A DNA stretch of 64,000 bases from Arenibacter algicola (lineage in GTDB: Bacteria; Bacteroidota; Bacteroidia; Flavobacteriales; Flavobacteriaceae). The stretch spans positions 1-64,000 of the forward strand of contig NZ_JAHKPO010000001.1 of assembly GCF_018860365.1 (NCBI RefSeq), given 5' to 3'. The translations under genes and the position numbers were made by a program. Under the pieces are notes generated by a model. It was not told the DNA's origin. It did no database searches and was given only the letters and a program-made list of their open reading frames with translations. Each line of letters opens with the position of its first letter. Position 1 is the first letter of the stretch. Shown in pieces: positions 1 through 8,153 of this stretch.

Positions 1-415
1 GACCAGGGCGTCAAAGGAGACACCGGAGCTCAAGGAATTCAAGGTGTAACTGGTGCGACAGGAGCCAAGGGTGACAAAGGTGACAAGGGTGATTCTGGAG
101 CCACGGGGGCTACCGGAGCAGCAGGTGCCGACGGTGCCAAAGGAGATACAGGTGCAACCGGAGCTCAGGGTCCGACCGGTCTAACTGGTGCAAAGGGTGA
201 TACTGGAGCTCAGGGACCAATTGGACTTACTGGAGCAACCGGTGCTACTGGAGCTAAAGGCAACACCGGTGCTACTGGTGCTCAAGGAATCCAAGGTATA
301 CAAGGAGCAACTGGTGCAACAGGGGCCAAGGGCGACACTGGTGCCAAGGGTGATACAGGAGCTACTGGAGCTACTGGAGCCACGGGTGCAACAGGTGCAG
401 CTGGAGAAAGTGAAT
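1..415 (+). repeat. Nine-base-periodic Gly-X-Y coding repeat
   Basis: The DNA is a degenerate tandem array of GGN-NNN-NNN codon triplets, with recurring units such as ggtgctactggagc and aagggtgacaaaggt. Several blocks are near copies of one another. The periodicity also creates long open frames on the opposite strand made of Ala-Pro-Val repeats, which are artefacts. Such arrays can expand or contract by recombination or slippage. Confidence 0.8.
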
Positions 416-702
416 CTGGAGGCGGATTTATCCGAGCCATTAGATCTACCAATACAAGTACCACTTTAACAGCTAATGATTACACCCTAATTGTTAAAGG
501 AGATGATGATACCATTTCATTTCCTGCAACTCCTGAAACAGGAAGGGTTTATATTATAAAGGTTTTGGAAAAAGCCGAAGATAATGAAACAAACATTAAT
601 TATATTAATGAAAAGGGTGAAGCAGATAATGATTTGAAGGAAAAAAAGATATACTGGTTTCAATATGACGGCACCAATTGGCAACAAATAAGCAAGGATT
701 AG
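1..702 (+). CDS. Collagen-like repeat protein, 5' end outside the window
   Basis: The reading frame is already open at base 1 and closes with TAG at 700-702, giving 233 visible residues. Roughly the first 137 residues are uninterrupted Gly-X-Y triplets (GDT, GAQ, GAT, GAK, GIQ and similar), rich in Asp, Lys, Thr and Ala and poor in Pro, as in bacterial collagen-like proteins. A non-repetitive domain of about 95 residues follows, beginning GESESGGGF and ending WQQISKD. It looks like a small beta-rich cap that could seed trimer formation. The protein is probably an extracellular fibrous or stalk protein (inference). The gene for a T9SS type-B cargo starts 78 bases downstream on the same strand, so the two may be co-transcribed and work together at the cell surface. 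The signal peptide and any anchor lie outside the window. Confidence 0.85.
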   Translation, partial: DQGVKGDTGAQGIQGVTGATGAKGDKGDKGDSGATGATGAAGADGAKGDTGATGAQGPTGLTGAKGDTGAQGPIGLTGATGATGAKGNTGATGAQGIQGIQGATGATGAKGDTGAKGDTGATGATGATGATGAAGESESGGGFIRAIRSTNTSTTLTANDYTLIVKGDDDTISFPATPETGRVYIIKVLEKAEDNETNINYINEKGEADNDLKEKKIYWFQYDGTNWQQISKD

Positions 703-780
703 GATAAATCAATATTTATAAGAAGCTAAATTTATTGGGCAACCTAAATTAAAATTCGAACAGAAAGCATAATTCGAAAC

Positions 781-1959
781 ATGAATATTATCAAACACAT
801 AATGGTAAACTGTATTTTTTGGGCTGTTGCGTTGGCACCGGCCCAAGATGCAGTGCATAATTATGGTAATATTCAAATCCATGAAACTGCCATGGTGGGT
901 TTCCATATGGACGTAATCAACGATGGTACCTTTGATGAAAATTTAGGTTTGGTAGGCTTTTATAACGACAACAACCCTTTGACAATTTCCGGGGCCTTTA
1001 CCCCTGTTTTTTATGATTCCGAGGTAGCTGTAAATGACGGACTTTATCTGGAAACAAGCGTAGGGATACTGAACAATTTCAACTTTATACAGGGCAACGT
1101 GTTTACGCCCAGGAATCGCTCCAATGTTTTCCTAAACTTTTCCGATGATTCATTTTATGTCGGCGAGGGACACAATACCAAAATTGATGGTTACGGGGCT
1201 ATTGCAAATAAGGATACCTTTACATTTCCCGTAGGGGATGATGACCGTTTGAGGCCATTGACCATGACTTCGGAAAGCGTAAATGTGCTGGCCAAATGTG
1301 CCTATTTCTTTGTTGCCCCGGATAACCAAACCAGTTTCAATGAAAATTTCAATACGGACGCAAGGGACTTTAATGTGGCTGCTGTAAGCAAGCAGGAATT
1401 TTGGCGTTTGGAGGGGGATTCACCAAGCATAGTAACATTAAGCTGGGATGACCGGAGCAATATTGGCAATCTTGGGGAGTATATCAGCGACCTAATAGTA
1501 GTAGGATGGAGCAAAAGTCAACAAAAATGGGTCAACCTGGGGAATTCTGCATTGGAAGGGGAATTTTCCTTCGGATCATTAAGCTCGGATACCTTTGTTC
1601 CAAATGATTACGACATAATTACAATTGGTGGAGCTCTTGATCTAAATGAAAGCCTTACCACTATTGAATTGGGCAATTATTTTTTAACGCCCAACGGTGA
1701 TGGCACAAACGATTACCTTGTAATTGATGGTATAGAGAAATCTCCCAACAATCTACTTCAAATCTTCAATAGATATGGTGTGTTGGTATACTACAAAGAA
1801 AACTACAGGGATGAATTTGAAGGCATCTCCAACAGAAATATGTTGGTCAAGGGAGATATAGGACTGTCCTCAGGAGTATATTTTTACATTATAACCCTGA
1901 ACGATATTAAAATAAAACATCAGGGCTATTTGTACCTATCGCAAAATTCGCAGAATTAA
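781..1959 (+). CDS. T9SS type-B sorting domain (gliding motility-associated C-terminal) protein
   Basis: A 392-residue secreted protein. The N-terminus (MNIIKHIMVNCIFWAVALA...AQ) looks like a signal peptide. Residues up to about 290 form an unrecognised beta-rich region. The last 90 residues carry the gliding-motility-associated C-terminal domain (CHU_C, type-B): FLTPNGDGTNDYLVI, then IFNRYGVLVYY, then SSGVYFYII near the end. In Bacteroidota this domain directs export through the type IX secretion system, usually with help from a PorP/SprF-like partner. The expected location is therefore the cell surface or the medium. It lies directly downstream of a collagen-like gene, which suggests a two-gene surface unit. 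The function of the N-terminal region is unknown. Confidence 0.85.
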   Translation: MNIIKHIMVNCIFWAVALAPAQDAVHNYGNIQIHETAMVGFHMDVINDGTFDENLGLVGFYNDNNPLTISGAFTPVFYDSEVAVNDGLYLETSVGILNNFNFIQGNVFTPRNRSNVFLNFSDDSFYVGEGHNTKIDGYGAIANKDTFTFPVGDDDRLRPLTMTSESVNVLAKCAYFFVAPDNQTSFNENFNTDARDFNVAAVSKQEFWRLEGDSPSIVTLSWDDRSNIGNLGEYISDLIVVGWSKSQQKWVNLGNSALEGEFSFGSLSSDTFVPNDYDIITIGGALDLNESLTTIELGNYFLTPNGDGTNDYLVIDGIEKSPNNLLQIFNRYGVLVYYKENYRDEFEGISNRNMLVKGDIGLSSGVYFYIITLNDIKIKHQGYLYLSQNSQN

Positions 1960-2016
1960 TTTAGAGCATACACTTCCATATCTTTATTAATTGCGGACTT
2001 TTACTGTGGTTCCTAC

Positions 2017-2036
2017 AACAGCATGTATTAGCTGTT
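2017..2036 (+). other. Short hairpin AACAGC...GCTGTT
   Basis: A six-base inverted repeat with an eight-base loop sits 58 bases after the stop of the type-B protein gene. No T-run follows, so it is a poor intrinsic terminator. The rest of the 289-base gap (1960-2248) shows only one very small open frame near its end. Confidence 0.25.
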
Positions 2037-2157
2037 CTAGGAAAAGGCTCCCCTTCTACCCCTTATACTTAACAGTAATTCCTCTCTGGTCGGAACCAAA
2101 TCTTATAGAATTTAAGTAACTTTATACTTTCAATTTCATTCATACGTCCCAAGTTAT

Positions 2158-2238
2158 ATGGATAAATACCCATACAATATAAAACGTGGCAGTATTTTTG
2201 GTGTAATTGGAATAATTGGATTGCTCATAATTAAATAA
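2158..2238 (+). CDS. Possible 26-residue membrane peptide
   Basis: ATG at 2158 opens a 26-codon frame closing with TAA at 2236-2238. The peptide is MDKYPYNIKRGSIFGVIGI followed by IGLLIIK: a short basic head and about 14 hydrophobic residues. It stops 10 bases before the start of the M15 peptidase gene, so it could be a leader or a tiny membrane protein of that operon. It could equally be chance. There is no clear ribosome binding site and no family is recognised. Confidence 0.2.
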   Translation: MDKYPYNIKRGSIFGVIGIIGLLIIK

Positions 2239-2248
2239 TTGGTACCCT

Positions 2249-2983
2249 ATGCAAAGAAGATCTTTTATAAAAAAAAGTAGCTATACCGGTCTGGCCCTTT
2301 CACTATTGCCAGGCCTAACTCTCTCCCAAGAAACAGCATATTCCGTAGCCGAATTAATGGGCAAAGTGGATATTGAACTTTTTGGCAAGGACATCAACCT
2401 AAGAAAGGAAGCCCATGACGCCTTTGTAGAGATGAAAAGAGCGGCCTATAGCGAGGGTATGGACCTAAAGATTGTATCTAGCTATCGAAATTTTTATCGT
2501 CAGGAAGGTATTTGGGAACGTAAGTATTTACAATATACCGAGGAAAAGGGGATGACCAAATTGGGTGCCATTGAAAAAATTATAGAATATTCTACTATTC
2601 CTGGTACCAGCAGACATCATTGGGGCACAGATATAGACATCATTGACGGCTATCCAAAAACCACTGGAGATGTTTTGGTACCCGAAAAATTTGAAGAAGG
2701 CGGCCCTTTCGCCCTTTTAAAAAAATGGATGGACGACAATGCCAACAAATATGGTTTCTATTTGGTATATACCGATAACCCCAAAAGAAAGGGATTTAAA
2801 TACGAACCATGGCATTATAGCTATGCCCCTATTTCCATCCCCATGCTGAAGACCTTTAGAAGAAAAAATATTTTTAAACTTCTATTGGAAGAAGATATCA
2901 TAGGGAAGGAAAACTTCACCTCGGGATTTCTAAAAGGCTATATTCAGAACAATATTTTAGATATAAACCCGGACCTCTTATAA
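2249..2983 (+). CDS. M15-family D-alanyl-D-alanine carboxypeptidase (VanY-type)
   Basis: A 244-residue zinc peptidase expected to trim the terminal D-Ala of peptidoglycan stem peptides in the periplasm. The zinc-site motifs are visible: SRHHWGTDID at 121-130, supplying His123 and Asp130, and EPWHY at 186-190, supplying His189 with Glu186 as the likely base. SSYR at 77-80 is the usual substrate-contact segment. The N-terminus (MQRRSFIKKSSYTGLALSLL) carries a twin-arginine-like RRSFIK motif before the hydrophobic stretch, so Tat export is possible, although the same pattern also fits Sec. The length suits the family. An M48 peptidase gene follows 40 bases downstream on the same strand. Confidence 0.85.
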   Translation: MQRRSFIKKSSYTGLALSLLPGLTLSQETAYSVAELMGKVDIELFGKDINLRKEAHDAFVEMKRAAYSEGMDLKIVSSYRNFYRQEGIWERKYLQYTEEKGMTKLGAIEKIIEYSTIPGTSRHHWGTDIDIIDGYPKTTGDVLVPEKFEEGGPFALLKKWMDDNANKYGFYLVYTDNPKRKGFKYEPWHYSYAPISIPMLKTFRRKNIFKLLLEEDIIGKENFTSGFLKGYIQNNILDINPDLL

Positions 2984-3023
2984 TTAGTTTTTGTAATTTC
3001 ATAACTATGCCATAAAAACACAG

Positions 3024-3791
3024 ATGAGAAGAGGTAGTTGGAAAATTAGGATATTCATAGGCTTGGCAATTGTGGCCTTCGCTTTCGTACAGCGCTGCAA
3101 TAACAAGGAGGAAAACCCATATACCGGGAGGGTCCAGAACATAAATATGAGTACGGAGCAAGAAGTGGCCATTGGCCTGCAAAGTGCTCCCGAAGTGGCC
3201 CAGCAATATGGCGGCCTATATCCTGATGAACGATTACAGTCTTTTGTAGATCAGTTGGGCAATAAATTGGTAAATAACAGCATTGCTAGGGAAACACCAT
3301 ATAAATATGACTTTCATTTATTGGCAGATGAGCAAACCATCAATGCCTTTGCCTTGCCGGGCGGACCCGTATTTGTTACCTATGCCCTCTTCTCCCAACT
3401 GAACGAAGCCCAACTGGCAGGAGTATTGGGCCATGAGATAGGGCATGTAATTGGAAGGCACTCCGCTGAAAGGATTGCGGACAGTAACTTTTGGCAGACC
3501 GTAAGCATGGGAGCTTCCGTTGGTGCCGATGCCGGTGGAATTGTCAATAGCATTGGCCAAAACACCCTACTGACCAATGGCCGGGACGATGAATTGGAAA
3601 GCGATGAATTGGGAGTACTTCTTATGATGCAATCTGGCTACGACCCCTACGAAATGATCAAGGTGATGGAAATTTTAAAAGCCGCAGCCGGACCCAATAG
3701 AGTACCAGAATTTCAGAGTACCCATCCTGACCCCGAAAATAGAATTGAACGGATAAAAGATGCCATTCAGCGAATTAAAGGGCAACAATAG
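3024..3791 (+). CDS. M48-family metallopeptidase (periplasmic, BepA/LoiP-like)
   Basis: A 255-residue zinc endopeptidase. The catalytic motif HEIGHVIGRH begins at His137 (His137, Glu138, His141), and ELESDELG near residue 190 provides the third ligand, Glu192. The N-terminal hydrophobic segment (residues about 8-24) ends in Arg-Cys. This may be an atypical lipobox with Cys25 lipidated, or simply an anchor. Family members such as E. coli BepA and LoiP degrade misfolded envelope proteins and help outer-membrane assembly, so an envelope quality-control role is likely here. The assignment rests on motifs, and the exact substrate is unknown. The gene probably shares a transcript with the M15 peptidase upstream. 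Confidence 0.85.
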   Translation: MRRGSWKIRIFIGLAIVAFAFVQRCNNKEENPYTGRVQNINMSTEQEVAIGLQSAPEVAQQYGGLYPDERLQSFVDQLGNKLVNNSIARETPYKYDFHLLADEQTINAFALPGGPVFVTYALFSQLNEAQLAGVLGHEIGHVIGRHSAERIADSNFWQTVSMGASVGADAGGIVNSIGQNTLLTNGRDDELESDELGVLLMMQSGYDPYEMIKVMEILKAAAGPNRVPEFQSTHPDPENRIERIKDAIQRIKGQQ

Positions 3792-3882
3792 CCATTTTTC
3801 CTTTCCAAGATTAGCATTTAGACGTATAATTAGTATATTGCATCGATTCCAAATCTTATTACCCACACAAATTTAACCCTTA

Positions 3883-3890
3883 TAGCTTTG
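3883..3890 (+). promoter_or_regulatory. Candidate -7 box TAGCTTTG
   Basis: TAGCTTTG fits the Bacteroidota primary-sigma -7 consensus TAnnTTTG and lies 26 bases before the ATG of the small protein at 3917. No convincing TTG -33 box is seen at the right spacing. Confidence 0.4.
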
Positions 3891-3916
3891 ATTTACAATC
3901 CTTTAAATGAGACTAT

Positions 3917-4084
3917 ATGGGAACTTTATTACATTTTAAGAACATTTATTTAGCGGCATTCGAAAATTGTAAACCAGAAATTGCGGTAGTATTTTTAAAG
4001 ATCTACTCCGTATTCTGCGTGGCAATGCTATCCATGGCTATCTATGCATTATTATTTAGGGCCTTTACTGGATTTGAATTCTAG
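3917..4084 (+). CDS. Small 55-residue membrane protein (DUF6747-like)
   Basis: ATG at 3917 opens a 56-codon frame ending with TAG at 4082-4084. The product starts MGTLLHFKNIYLAAFENCK, has one hydrophobic segment (about residues 24-47, containing VFCVAMLSMAIYALLF) and ends RAFTGFEF. From memory it resembles the small flavobacterial family DUF6747, which ends in a similar F-R-x-x-T-G-F motif. I could not verify this. Support for it being real comes from the TAnnTTTG box upstream and the strong terminator directly downstream, which bracket it as a single-gene transcript. The function is unknown. Confidence 0.6.
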   Translation: MGTLLHFKNIYLAAFENCKPEIAVVFLKIYSVFCVAMLSMAIYALLFRAFTGFEF

Positions 4085-4136
4085 AAAATTGGATTTGCTC
4101 TTTTACCTGAACACTATAAAAGCAAATTGTAGTAAT

Positions 4137-4173
4137 AAAAAAACCTATCGAAAATTATCGATAGGTTTTTTTT
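4137..4173. terminator. Bidirectional intrinsic terminator
   Basis: An AAACCTATCGA / TCGATAGGTTT stem has a short AAATTA-type loop, an A-run on the left and eight T on the right. It can stop both the + strand small gene ending at 4084 and the - strand ankyrin gene ending at 4190. Confidence 0.85.
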
Positions 4174-4189
4174 AATGCACTGGCAACAA

Positions 4190-4588
4190 CTATTTCTTCT
4201 GTAGACTAGCGTTGATTACTTCCAGAGCCTCTGTGGCATTGGATAGTTCGGCATGTTTTTTTGCGTTGTAACCATTGTCGCACTTAATTTTAAGATCGGC
4301 GCCATTGGCAATAAGAAGCTCAAGAATTTCAACCTTGTTGTAACGCGCAGCAAAAATGGCAGGTGTTTTTCCCAAAGATTTTTGATTAACATCTTCCCCT
4401 AGCTCAATTAATCGCTTAACGGTATCAATGTCCCCCTGAACAATTGCTTTGCAAAAGGAACTTAATTCCCCTGGCCTAACCATTAATACCGATTCACTTG
4501 GGGTGTAAATGTCATTACTACTCTCGGCGCGAACGCCTGCAACCATAAACAATAATGCCATGGCGACTGTTAAAATTGTTTTTCTCAT
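4190..4588 (-). CDS. Secreted ankyrin-repeat protein
   Basis: A 132-residue protein with a clear Sec signal peptide (MRKTILTVAMALLFMVAGVRA). Residues about 45-125 form ankyrin repeats: DIDTVKRLIELGEDVNQK, then GKTPAIFAARYNKVEILEL, then LIANGADLKIKCDNGYNAKKHAE. Ankyrin repeats bind proteins, and the partner is unknown. It is transcribed alone, convergent with the small protein gene and divergent from gpmI. Export to the periplasm is inferred from the signal peptide. Periplasmic single-domain ankyrin proteins sometimes accompany catalases or other stress proteins, but no such neighbour is seen here. Confidence 0.8.
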   Translation of the reverse strand: MRKTILTVAMALLFMVAGVRAESSNDIYTPSESVLMVRPGELSSFCKAIVQGDIDTVKRLIELGEDVNQKSLGKTPAIFAARYNKVEILELLIANGADLKIKCDNGYNAKKHAELSNATEALEVINASLQKK

Positions 4589-4786
4589 GATGAATAAGAT
4601 TAATTAGTGATTATTGATTACCCTAACAGACTCAATTCCGTTACATTTGTTTCACTTTTTTTCAATAAATAACAAAATTTTAACAAAATGCCATCTTCTA
4701 GTCCACCATCTAAAAAAAATCCTTGGAGCGATTTAAAATTTTCGAAAAAGCTGTCCCAAATTCTAGCAATCCATATACAATAGTTT

Positions 4787-4794
4787 TATTTTTG
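4787..4794 (+). promoter_or_regulatory. Candidate -7 box TATTTTTG for gpmI
   Basis: TATTTTTG matches TAnnTTTG and ends 20 bases before the gpmI ATG. The untranslated leader would be short (about 14 bases) and has no Shine-Dalgarno sequence, which is usual in this phylum. No good -33 TTG is seen. Confidence 0.45.
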
Positions 4795-4814
4795 ACACTA
4801 ACAACAAACATAAC

Positions 4815-6332
4815 ATGAACAAGAAAGTAATTTTGATGATTTTGGATGGATGGGGCAAGTCCCCAGACCCCAAGGTCTCCGCCATAGAAAATGCAAACAC
4901 GCCTTTTATAGACTCATTATATACCAAATACGCCAATTCCAATCTTCTTACCGATGGAATGAATGTAGGATTACCGGAAGGACAAATGGGCAATAGTGAG
5001 GTAGGCCACATGAACCTTGGGGCCGGCCGAATTGTATACCAAGATTTGGCAAAAATAAACTTGGCTATCGAACAGGATACCTTAAAGGATGAACAGGTGC
5101 TAAAAGATGCGCTGCTTTATGCCAAAAATAATGATAAACCGGTCCATTTTTTGGGCTTACTAAGTGATGGCGGTGTACATAGTCACACCTCACACCTCAG
5201 AGGGCTTATTGATGCCAGTGAAAGTTACGGCCTTAAAAACACCTTTATACATGCCTTTACCGATGGTAGGGACGTAGACCCTAAAAGTGGAATTGGATAT
5301 GTAGAAGCATTAAATAAATATTGCTCCGATAAGAATGCAAAGTTGGCCAGTGTTATTGGACGGTACTATGCCATGGACAGGGATAAAAGATGGGAACGGG
5401 TAAAATTGGCCTATGACCTTTTAGTAAATGGTGAAGGGCAAAAAACAGCTAATATTGAAGAATCCATATTGGCCAGCTATGAATCCGGTATTACGGATGA
5501 ATTCCTAAAACCTTTATTGGTCACTGATGATCAAGGATCCCCTTTATCGTTAATTAAGAATGGGGATGTAGTTATCTTTTTCAATTTTAGGACAGACCGT
5601 GGCAGGGAGCTTACCCAAGTGCTTAGTCAAGAAGACATGCACGAACTTAACATGCATAAATTGGATCTCTATTATGTAACTATGACCAACTACGATGATT
5701 CCTATAAGGGAGTAAAAGTAGTTTATGACAAGGATAATATTCGTGAAACCTTGGGAGAAACCTTGGCCAAAGCCCACAAAAAACAAATTAGAATTGCGGA
5801 GACCGAAAAATATCCACATGTCACCTTCTTCTTTAATGGTGGTAGGGAAATTCCTTTTGAGGGGGAAGAACGAATTCTATGTCCGTCACCCAAAGTGGCT
5901 ACCTATGACTTAAAGCCAGAGATGAGCGCCTATGAGATTAGGGATGCCATAATTCCCGAGTTAAAAAAAGGAGAGGTAGATTTTGTTTGTCTCAATTTTG
6001 CCAACCCCGATATGGTTGGGCATACCGGAGATATGCAAGCTGCAATAAAGGCCTGTGAAACTGTGGATAGTTGTGCAGAATCCGTTATTAACGCGGGTCT
6101 GAAAAATGGATATACTACTTTGGTCATTGCCGATCACGGAAATTGCGAGACCATGATAAATCCGGACGGCAGCCCAAATACGGCACATACCACTAATCCA
6201 GTCCCCCTGATTTTGGTAGATAAGGAATTGAAGAGTATAAAAGACGGTGTTTTAGGTGATATTGCACCAACCATTCTTAAACTAATGGGGGTTCCACAGC
6301 CCGCCTTAATGACAAGAAAACCCTTGGTATAA
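4815..6332 (+). CDS. gpmI: 2,3-bisphosphoglycerate-independent phosphoglycerate mutase
   Basis: A 505-residue cytosolic glycolytic enzyme that interconverts 3- and 2-phosphoglycerate through a phosphoserine intermediate, with two Mn2+ ions. The start LMILDGWG gives metal ligand Asp11. GNSEVGH at 59-65 carries the catalytic Ser61. FTDGRDVDP, RYYAMDRD and the C-terminal DHGNCE and NTAHTTNPVP segments are all present. The length matches the family (about 505-515). It is monocistronic by position: its own -7 box lies upstream, and map follows after a gap containing a palindrome and another promoter. The assignment is very secure. Confidence 0.97.
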   Translation: MNKKVILMILDGWGKSPDPKVSAIENANTPFIDSLYTKYANSNLLTDGMNVGLPEGQMGNSEVGHMNLGAGRIVYQDLAKINLAIEQDTLKDEQVLKDALLYAKNNDKPVHFLGLLSDGGVHSHTSHLRGLIDASESYGLKNTFIHAFTDGRDVDPKSGIGYVEALNKYCSDKNAKLASVIGRYYAMDRDKRWERVKLAYDLLVNGEGQKTANIEESILASYESGITDEFLKPLLVTDDQGSPLSLIKNGDVVIFFNFRTDRGRELTQVLSQEDMHELNMHKLDLYYVTMTNYDDSYKGVKVVYDKDNIRETLGETLAKAHKKQIRIAETEKYPHVTFFFNGGREIPFEGEERILCPSPKVATYDLKPEMSAYEIRDAIIPELKKGEVDFVCLNFANPDMVGHTGDMQAAIKACETVDSCAESVINAGLKNGYTTLVIADHGNCETMINPDGSPNTAHTTNPVPLILVDKELKSIKDGVLGDIAPTILKLMGVPQPALMTRKPLV

Positions 6333-6351
6333 TTATTTTTCACCTTTCTAT

Positions 6352-6365
6352 GTATTTGCAAATAC
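6352..6365. promoter_or_regulatory. 14-base perfect palindrome GTATTTGCAAATAC
   Basis: A perfect dyad between gpmI and map, 46 bases before the map start and 31 bases before its -7 box. No T-run follows, so it is not an obvious terminator. It could be an operator for map, or chance in AT-rich DNA. Confidence 0.3.
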
Positions 6366-6396
6366 CTGCAAACGTGTAGTTTTAAAAGTATTGTTT

Positions 6397-6404
6397 TACC
6401 TTTG
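6397..6404 (+). promoter_or_regulatory. -7 box TACCTTTG for map; implies a nearly leaderless mRNA
   Basis: TACCTTTG is an exact TAnnTTTG match ending six bases before ATG 6411. Transcription would begin at or just before the start codon. An in-frame TTG at 6402 lies inside this box, which argues against it as the translation start. Confidence 0.5.
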
Positions 6405-6410
6405 CATTCT

Positions 6411-7229
6411 ATGATTAAGATCAAGACTTTAGAAGAGATAGAATTAATGCGCGAAAGTGCATTGATCGTGAGCAAAACCTTGGGAATGTTGGCCAGTGAA
6501 GTAAAGCCTGGGGTTACCACCTTGCAGTTGGACGGCATGGCCGAAACATTCATAAGGGATCACGGCGCAGTTCCTGGCTTCTTGGGATTGTACGATTTTC
6601 CCAATTCCTTGTGCATGAGTCCCAATGCCCAAGTGGTGCATGGAATTCCCAACAACACTCCTTTGGTTGAAGGTGATATTATCTCTATAGATTGTGGAGC
6701 CTTTAAAAACGGATTTCATGGGGATCATGCCTACACCTTTGAGGTGGGGGAAGTTGATGCCGAAACAAAAAAACTGTTACAGGTCACCAAAGAATCCCTC
6801 TATGTAGGAATTCGTGAATTTAAGGCCGGGAATCGTGTTGGAGACGTAGGTTATGCCATTCAACAATATACCGAAAGCCAAGGTTACGGCGTGGTAAGGG
6901 AATTGGTCGGTCACGGATTGGGCCGGGAAATGCACGAAGATCCTGAAATGCCCAACTATGGCAAACGTGGACGGGGCAAAAAATTTGTGGAAGGTATGGT
7001 AGTGGCCATAGAGCCCATGATTAATTTGGGTACCAGAAGAATAAAACAATTAAAAGATGGTTGGACCATTCTAACGGCAGATAATAAACCCAGCGCACAT
7101 TTTGAACATGATGTTGCCATCATAGATGGGAAGCCGGAGATATTGTCCACCTTTGCCTATATTTATGAGGCATTGGGTATACAAAGTGACGAGGAAGATG
7201 AGTTCCGTCAAAAAGCACTGGTACTATAA
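6411..7229 (+). CDS. map: Methionine aminopeptidase, type I
   Basis: A 272-residue cytosolic enzyme that removes N-terminal Met from nascent proteins. It starts MIKIKTLEEIELMRESA, the usual type-I start. All signature groups are visible: VVHGIPNN (catalytic His), SIDCGAFKNGFHGDH (two metal Asp), GHGLGREMHEDP (metal His), AIEPMI (metal Glu) and FEHDVAI (last metal Glu). I chose ATG 6411 over an upstream in-frame TTG because the latter falls inside the promoter box. The protein runs slightly longer at the C-terminus (EEDEFRQKALVL) than E. coli Map (264 residues), as is common in flavobacteria. Confidence 0.96.
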   Translation: MIKIKTLEEIELMRESALIVSKTLGMLASEVKPGVTTLQLDGMAETFIRDHGAVPGFLGLYDFPNSLCMSPNAQVVHGIPNNTPLVEGDIISIDCGAFKNGFHGDHAYTFEVGEVDAETKKLLQVTKESLYVGIREFKAGNRVGDVGYAIQQYTESQGYGVVRELVGHGLGREMHEDPEMPNYGKRGRGKKFVEGMVVAIEPMINLGTRRIKQLKDGWTILTADNKPSAHFEHDVAIIDGKPEILSTFAYIYEALGIQSDEEDEFRQKALVL

Positions 7230-7388
7230 CTTAAAGTTGGTTTATCCAGCCTGTTATCTGTTTTAAGACTAAATTCTTTATAGGTCAAAGTTTAGGACTG
7301 TGACATATACTTTTAAGTAATTAAAAATTACCACAATAAAATTCTCAGTGAATTTCCTTTATTACCATGGTCAATCCAGTGAACCACT

Positions 7389-8153
7389 TTGAAAAAATTA
7401 TTTAAATATATCTTAAACACCATCCCCAGGCCAATACTTATAAAACTAAGTTATTGGGTGCGTCCCCTTATGGCGTTTAGCATGAAGGGCGATCGTTACA
7501 CTGATCCCATAGATGGAAAAAAATTCAAAAGCTTTCTCCCCTATGGCTACGAACATCCTAGGGAAAATGTGCTATCGCCCTCTACCCTATCCTTGGAACG
7601 ACACCGATTATTATGGCTTTATTTAAAAAATGAGACCAATTTTTTTACGGACAAACTTAAGGTATTACATTTTGCACCTGAACAGGCCTTTTACACAAGA
7701 TTCAGAAATCTAAATAACATTACCTATACTACTACGGATCTAAATTCGCCCCTAGCGGATGTAAAAGCGGATATTTGCAACCTGCCTTTCACCGATAATT
7801 CTTTTGACGTAATATTTTGTAACCATGTTCTGGAACACATTCCCGACGACAATAAAGCAATGCAAGAATTGTACAGGGTACTAAAACCCGGAGGATGGGG
7901 CATTTTTCAAATTCCACAAGACCTTAACAGGGCCGACACCTACGAGGATAATAGTATTACGGACAAAAAGGAAAGGGCAAAAATATTTGGACAGTACGAC
8001 CATGTCCGTATTTATGGCCGCGATTATTTTACAAAGCTAAGATCAATAGGCTTTAAGGTAGATGAAGTTGATTATACCAAAAAACTATCGCCTGCCGAAG
8101 TAGACAATTATCGATTGGCAAAAGGAGAGATTATTCCCTTGGTATCCAAATAA
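7389..8153 (+). CDS. Class I SAM-dependent methyltransferase
   Basis: A 254-residue protein with a methyltransf_11-type core: VLHFAPEQAFYTRF and TTTDLN (AdoMet binding region, altered from the usual GxGxG), then NSFDVIFCNHVLEHIPDD and ELYRVLKPGGWGIFQIP. An N-terminal extension, MKKLFKYILNTIPRPILI, is probably an amphipathic or membrane-binding helix. The start appears to be TTG at 7389: the only nearby upstream ATG (7367) is out of frame, and the next in-frame ATG would remove the basic helix. The substrate is unknown. Its stop codon abuts the stop of apbE on the other strand with no gap, so there is no room for a dedicated terminator. Confidence 0.8.
   Translation: MKKLFKYILNTIPRPILIKLSYWVRPLMAFSMKGDRYTDPIDGKKFKSFLPYGYEHPRENVLSPSTLSLERHRLLWLYLKNETNFFTDKLKVLHFAPEQAFYTRFRNLNNITYTTTDLNSPLADVKADICNLPFTDNSFDVIFCNHVLEHIPDDNKAMQELYRVLKPGGWGIFQIPQDLNRADTYEDNSITDKKERAKIFGQYDHVRIYGRDYFTKLRSIGFKVDEVDYTKKLSPAEVDNYRLAKGEIIPLVSK

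Noticed and set aside
282-464. Long Ala-Pro-Val repeat open frame on the - strand
   Set aside because: It is the antisense of the collagen Gly-X-Y codons, so its openness and repetition follow from the real gene.
4688-4783. 31-codon open frame before gpmI (MPSSSPPSKKNPWSDLKF...)
   Set aside because: It has no ribosome binding site, no recognised family and runs into the gpmI promoter region. Chance is more likely.
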